Of a stretch of 64,000 bases of DNA, positions 61,176-64,000 are shown piece after piece. Origin of the DNA: Stappia sediminis (GTDB lineage: Bacteria > Pseudomonadota > Alphaproteobacteria > Rhizobiales > Stappiaceae); contig NZ_WUMV01000007.1 in assembly GCF_009826895.1 (NCBI RefSeq), positions 124,001 through 188,000 on the forward strand, written 5' to 3'. Every line of letters starts with the position of its first letter. Position 1 is the stretch's first letter. Below the pieces are notes generated by a model. It ran no database searches, was not told the DNA's origin, and saw only the letters and a list, made by a program, of their open reading frames with translations. The position numbers were made by a program, and so were the translations under genes.

Positions 61176-62817
61176 AAAGCGCCTCCTTGAACGGGGTCTC
61201 GCCGACACGGCGATAGGCCTGGAGGAAGTCTTCCTCCTCCCCGCTCCGGATGTTGAGGTAGGTGTCGACAACGGTTTCGACCGCGTCCACAACCTCTTCG
61301 TAGGAGAACCCGCGACCGACGATCTCGCCGATCGAGCTCTTCTCGTCGGCGGAACCGCCGAGCGTGATCTGATAGAACTCCTTGCCCTTCTTCTCCACGC
61401 CGAGAATTCCGATATGGCCGACGTGGTGATGGCCGCAGGCATTGATGCAGCCGGAGATCTTGATCTTCAGATCGCCGATCTCCTTCTGGCGCTCTGGCGT
61501 GCCGAAACGCTCCGAAAGCCGCTGCGCGACCGGGATGGAGCGAGCGGTGGCAAGCGCGCAATAGTCCATGCCCGGACATGCGATGATGTCCGTCACGAGG
61601 CCGGCATTGGCTTCCGCCAGCCCGTGTTCCTTCAGCACTTGGTAGATCGCCGGGACATCGGCCTTCAGCACGTGCGGCAGGACGAGGTTCTGCTCGTGGC
61701 TGACGCGAATTTCGTCATGGCCGTATTTCTCGGCAAGATCCGCGACGACGTCCATCTGTTCCGCGCTCGCGTCGCCCGGCGCTCCGCCGATCGGCTTCAG
61801 CGAGATCGTGACGGATGTGTAACCCGGCTGATGATGCTCGTTCAGATTCCTCTGCGCGAAATCGGCAAAGCCCGGCATCGTCTCGATAGCGGCGGCAAAA
61901 TGGCTCTCATCGCCCGGCGCCTTGAAAACGGGCGGGGCGAAATATGCCTCGATCCGGTCGACCTCGTCCTTCGGCAGGGTGAGGATACCGCCACGGATCG
62001 CCTCGAATTCGCGCTCGATATCGGCCTTCAGTTCCTCCAGACCGGTCTCGTGAACGAGTATCTTGATACGGGCCTTGTACTTGTTGTCGCGCCGTCCGTA
62101 GAGGTTGTAGACGCGCAGGATCGCCTCCGTATAGGCGAGAAGATCAGCCTCGGGCAGGAAGTCGCGCACCTTGCGCCCGATCATCGGCGTGCGGCCAAGA
62201 CCACCGCCGACATAAACGGTGAAGCCGGTCTCACCCTCTTCGTTGCGCGCAAGCTGCAAGCCGATGTCGTGCACCTGAACGGCGGCCCGGTCATTCGGCG
62301 CCCCGGTAATCGCGATCTTGAATTTACGCGGCAGGAAAGAGAACTCCGGGTGGAGCGACGACCACTGGCGCAGAATTTCCGCGTAGACGCGCGGGTCCGC
62401 TATCTCATCGGCGGCCGCACCGGCGAAATGATCCGCCGTCACGTTGCGGATGCAGTTGCCCGACGTCTGAATGGCGTGCATTTCCACTTCGGCAAGTTCG
62501 GACAGGATTTCCGGCGTCTCGTCGAGGCGCGGCCAGTTGAACTGGATGTTCTGGCGCGTCGTGAAATGGCCGTAGCCGTGATCGTACTTGCGCGCGATAT
62601 GCGCAAGCCTGCGCATCTGAACCGAATTCATCGTTCCGTAGGGCACGGCAACACGCAGCATATAGGCGTGAAGCTGCAGGTAGAGACCGTTCATCAGCCG
62701 CAGCGGCTTGAACTGCTCTTCCGTCAGATCACCGGAAAGACGGCGGCGGACCTGGTCGCTGAACTGCGCGACACGTGCCAGAACGAATTCGCGGTCGAAC
62801 TCATCGTAGCGATACAT
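61162..62817 (-). CDS. cysI: Sulfite (nitrite/sulfite) reductase haemoprotein CysI
   Basis: 551 residues. Six-electron reduction of sulfite to sulfide at sirohaem and 4Fe-4S. The cluster ligands are in IIACPGMDYCALA and SGCINACGHHHVGHIG. Sirohaem contacts lie in RQNIQFNWPRL and TSGNCIRNVTADHF. The size fits the ferredoxin- or separate-flavoprotein type. In the operon order cysG, DUF2849, cysI, cysH, DUF934. Confidence 0.94.
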   Translation of the reverse strand: MYRYDEFDREFVLARVAQFSDQVRRRLSGDLTEEQFKPLRLMNGLYLQLHAYMLRVAVPYGTMNSVQMRRLAHIARKYDHGYGHFTTRQNIQFNWPRLDETPEILSELAEVEMHAIQTSGNCIRNVTADHFAGAAADEIADPRVYAEILRQWSSLHPEFSFLPRKFKIAITGAPNDRAAVQVHDIGLQLARNEEGETGFTVYVGGGLGRTPMIGRKVRDFLPEADLLAYTEAILRVYNLYGRRDNKYKARIKILVHETGLEELKADIEREFEAIRGGILTLPKDEVDRIEAYFAPPVFKAPGDESHFAAAIETMPGFADFAQRNLNEHHQPGYTSVTISLKPIGGAPGDASAEQMDVVADLAEKYGHDEIRVSHEQNLVLPHVLKADVPAIYQVLKEHGLAEANAGLVTDIIACPGMDYCALATARSIPVAQRLSERFGTPERQKEIGDLKIKISGCINACGHHHVGHIGILGVEKKGKEFYQITLGGSADEKSSIGEIVGRGFSYEEVVDAVETVVDTYLNIRSGEEEDFLQAYRRVGETPFKEALYGTQ

Positions 62818-62838
62818 TACTGAACTCCTTCGGCCGCG

Positions 62839-63147
62839 TTACGCGGCATTCACGCGGCGACGGGCCTGCTTGCCGAGATCGAGTCGCATGGTAGGCCCCG
62901 CCGCACGGATCTGTTCACGGAAGCGCACGGGGATCAGCACGCCTTCCTCAACCGTCACATCGATGGAATAGACGTCGACCACTTCCTGGCGGTCGGCTGA
63001 GGCGGCACCTTCTTCCAGCGCCTCGGCTTCCGCTTCCTTCGTTTCCAGGACATGGGCTTCGCCAAGATCCTCAACCCACCGTCCACCGGCTCCAAGCCAG
63101 ACGACTTCGCCATCGAAAAGGCGGTTGGCGGTAACGACTTTCATCAT
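62839..63147 (-). CDS. DUF2849 protein of the sulfate-reduction operon
   Basis: 102 residues. MMKVVTANRLFDGEVVWLG, then GRWVEDLGEAHVLETKEAEAEALEEGAASA and EVVDVYSIDV, the DUF2849 pattern. It is conserved between cysG and cysI in alphaproteobacteria; no function is established. GAGGACAG before the ATG at 63147 is the basis for the start. It begins 8 bp after the cysG stop. Confidence 0.88.
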   Translation of the reverse strand: MMKVVTANRLFDGEVVWLGAGGRWVEDLGEAHVLETKEAEAEALEEGAASADRQEVVDVYSIDVTVEEGVLIPVRFREQIRAAGPTMRLDLGKQARRRVNAA

Positions 63148-63155
63148 GTCTGTCC

Positions 63156-64000
63156 TCATGCGGCGTATGCGGAATTGGAGGATGTGCGGGGCGAAAGCGT
63201 CAGCGCGCCCTGGAGCGCACCGTGGCCGACGGCATCACCAACCAGGATCAGCACCGGGCCGTCGACATCCTCATGGGTTTCAAGGTGACAAAGCTCGGCA
63301 AGCGTGCCGGCGAAAATCGTCTCATCCGTCCGGCTGGCGTTTTCAACAACGGCGACCGGAGTGGTGGCGGCAAGCCCGGCATCGATCAGACGTGCCGAGA
63401 CACGCGCAGCGACGCTGCGGCCCATATAAACGGCCACCGTCGATCCCTTCAGCGCAAGGTCGATCCATGCGGGCAGCGTTTCCCCGTCTCGGTCGTGCCC
63501 GGTCGCGAAAACAAGCTGGGAAGAGACGCCGCGTAGCGTAAGCGGGACTTGCGCGGAAGCGGCCGCCGCGAAGGCGGCGCTCACGCCCGGCACGACATCG
63601 CAGCCGATGCCGGCCTCGCGAAGTGCGGCAAGCTCCTCGCCCGACCGGCCGAACACCAGCGGATCGCCGGCCTTCAGACGCACCACACGGCGCCCGAGCG
63701 AAGCCTCGCGAACGAGAAGCGCGTTGATTTTATCTTGCGAGGCGGAATGAGCGCCCTTGCGCTTGCCGACCGATATACGCTCGGCATCGCGCCGGCCCAT
63801 CGAGACGACAGCTTCGGGCACGAGAGCGTCATGGACGATGACGTCGGCTTCCTGCAGGACGCGCTGCGCCCGCAGCGTCAGAAGGTCCTCCGCGCCGGGG
63901 CCGGCACCGACGAGCCAGACGAATCCGCGCTCGTCCTGCTCGCCATTCAACAGGCGCTGCGCTTCCGCACGCGCGACATCTACACGGCCGGACTGGACAT
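63156..64000 (-). CDS. cysG: Sirohaem synthase CysG, 5' end outside the window
   Basis: The frame stays open to the right edge of the window, so the gene is truncated there. The visible 281 codons are the C-terminal uroporphyrinogen-III methyltransferase (SUMT) domain: FVWLVGAGPGAEDLLTLRA, RLKAGDPLVFGRSGEELAALREAGI and VSAAFAAAASAQVPLTLRGVS. Upstream residues (GRVDVARAEAQRLLNG) are the linker found in fused CysG, so the N-terminal dehydrogenase/ferrochelatase domain probably lies beyond. It makes sirohaem for CysI. A frame opening with a TTG at 63950 is not the real start. Confidence 0.92.
   Translation of the reverse strand, partial: VQSGRVDVARAEAQRLLNGEQDERGFVWLVGAGPGAEDLLTLRAQRVLQEADVIVHDALVPEAVVSMGRRDAERISVGKRKGAHSASQDKINALLVREASLGRRVVRLKAGDPLVFGRSGEELAALREAGIGCDVVPGVSAAFAAAASAQVPLTLRGVSSQLVFATGHDRDGETLPAWIDLALKGSTVAVYMGRSVAARVSARLIDAGLAATTPVAVVENASRTDETIFAGTLAELCHLETHEDVDGPVLILVGDAVGHGALQGALTLSPRTSSNSAYAA

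Noticed and set aside
63156-63950. A complete stand-alone SUMT gene starting at TTG 63950
   Set aside because: The frame stays open upstream with sequence typical of the CysG linker, so the gene continues past the window edge.
1-64000. CRISPR array, prophage, rRNA operon or toxin-antitoxin pair
   Set aside because: I saw no regularly spaced repeats, phage structural genes, rRNA sequence or paired small toxin/antitoxin genes.

Overview
The window is a high-G+C chromosomal segment of an alphaproteobacterium, most likely a Hyphomicrobiales (Rhizobiales) species near Phyllobacteriaceae/Rhizobiaceae. Pointers to this are the plant/rhizobial-type GshA, a GcrA-family regulator, a PdhS/DivJ-like cell-cycle kinase, two phasins, an Irr-type iron box, FixK/FNR-type boxes, a histidine tRNA with A73 and no extra G at -1, and the cysG-DUF2849-cysI-cysH-DUF934 operon order. 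Genus and species cannot be told from the sequence alone.

Layout. 1-7 kb: end of a membrane protein, LysR regulator, DUF1127 protein, DUF937-like protein, gshA, rsmE, xseA and a secreted DsrE-like protein. 7-12 kb: a TRAP transporter (dctPQM) divergent from an acyl-CoA dehydrogenase. 11.8-20.2 kb: a probable low-oxygen/stress module (uspA, a Pat-type acyl-CoA synthetase/GNAT protein, hsp20, a small conserved protein, an APH-AAA fusion kinase) with FixK/FNR-like boxes in three promoters and a ThDP enzyme in its middle. 20.2-23.8 kb: a secreted protein, a divergent GcrA paralogue, then a partly AT-rich patch with two 139-residue winged-helix proteins next to tRNA-His. 24-29.2 kb: two phasins, with paired PhaR-like sites, and a large PAS histidine kinase. 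29.3-34.8 kb: threonine/serine dehydratase, dihaem cytochrome c, a soluble chemoreceptor with a separate PAS protein (a split Aer-like receptor), and a zinc alcohol dehydrogenase.

35-43.5 kb: a ferric-iron ABC transporter (binding protein and fused permease, no ATPase beside it) behind Irr-like and Fur-like boxes, a second-type FtsH, the two subunits of a 3-oxoacid CoA-transferase, and an AsmA-family protein. 43.5-56.8 kb: a polyamine uptake and catabolism island: potFGHI importer, two glutamine-synthetase-like gamma-glutamylpolyamine synthetases flanking a GntR regulator with two matching GTGATCAC operators, a class III aminotransferase, a PuuB-like oxidase, an SDR and an aldehyde dehydrogenase. 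A 263-bp element with 22-bp terminal inverted repeats lies just upstream of the aldehyde dehydrogenase. 57-64 kb: a small zinc-ribbon protein, a lytic transglycosylase, a ferredoxin-NADP reductase with an anomalous C terminus, and the assimilatory sulfate reduction operon, which runs off the window inside cysG.

Most of the window is ordinary core metabolism. The parts most worth a second look are the FixK-box module, the paired regulators by tRNA-His, the paired PhaR-like sites, the split Aer receptor, the layered iron promoter, the MITE-like element and the broken C terminus of the ferredoxin-NADP reductase. I found no CRISPR array, rRNA operon, intact insertion sequence or prophage.
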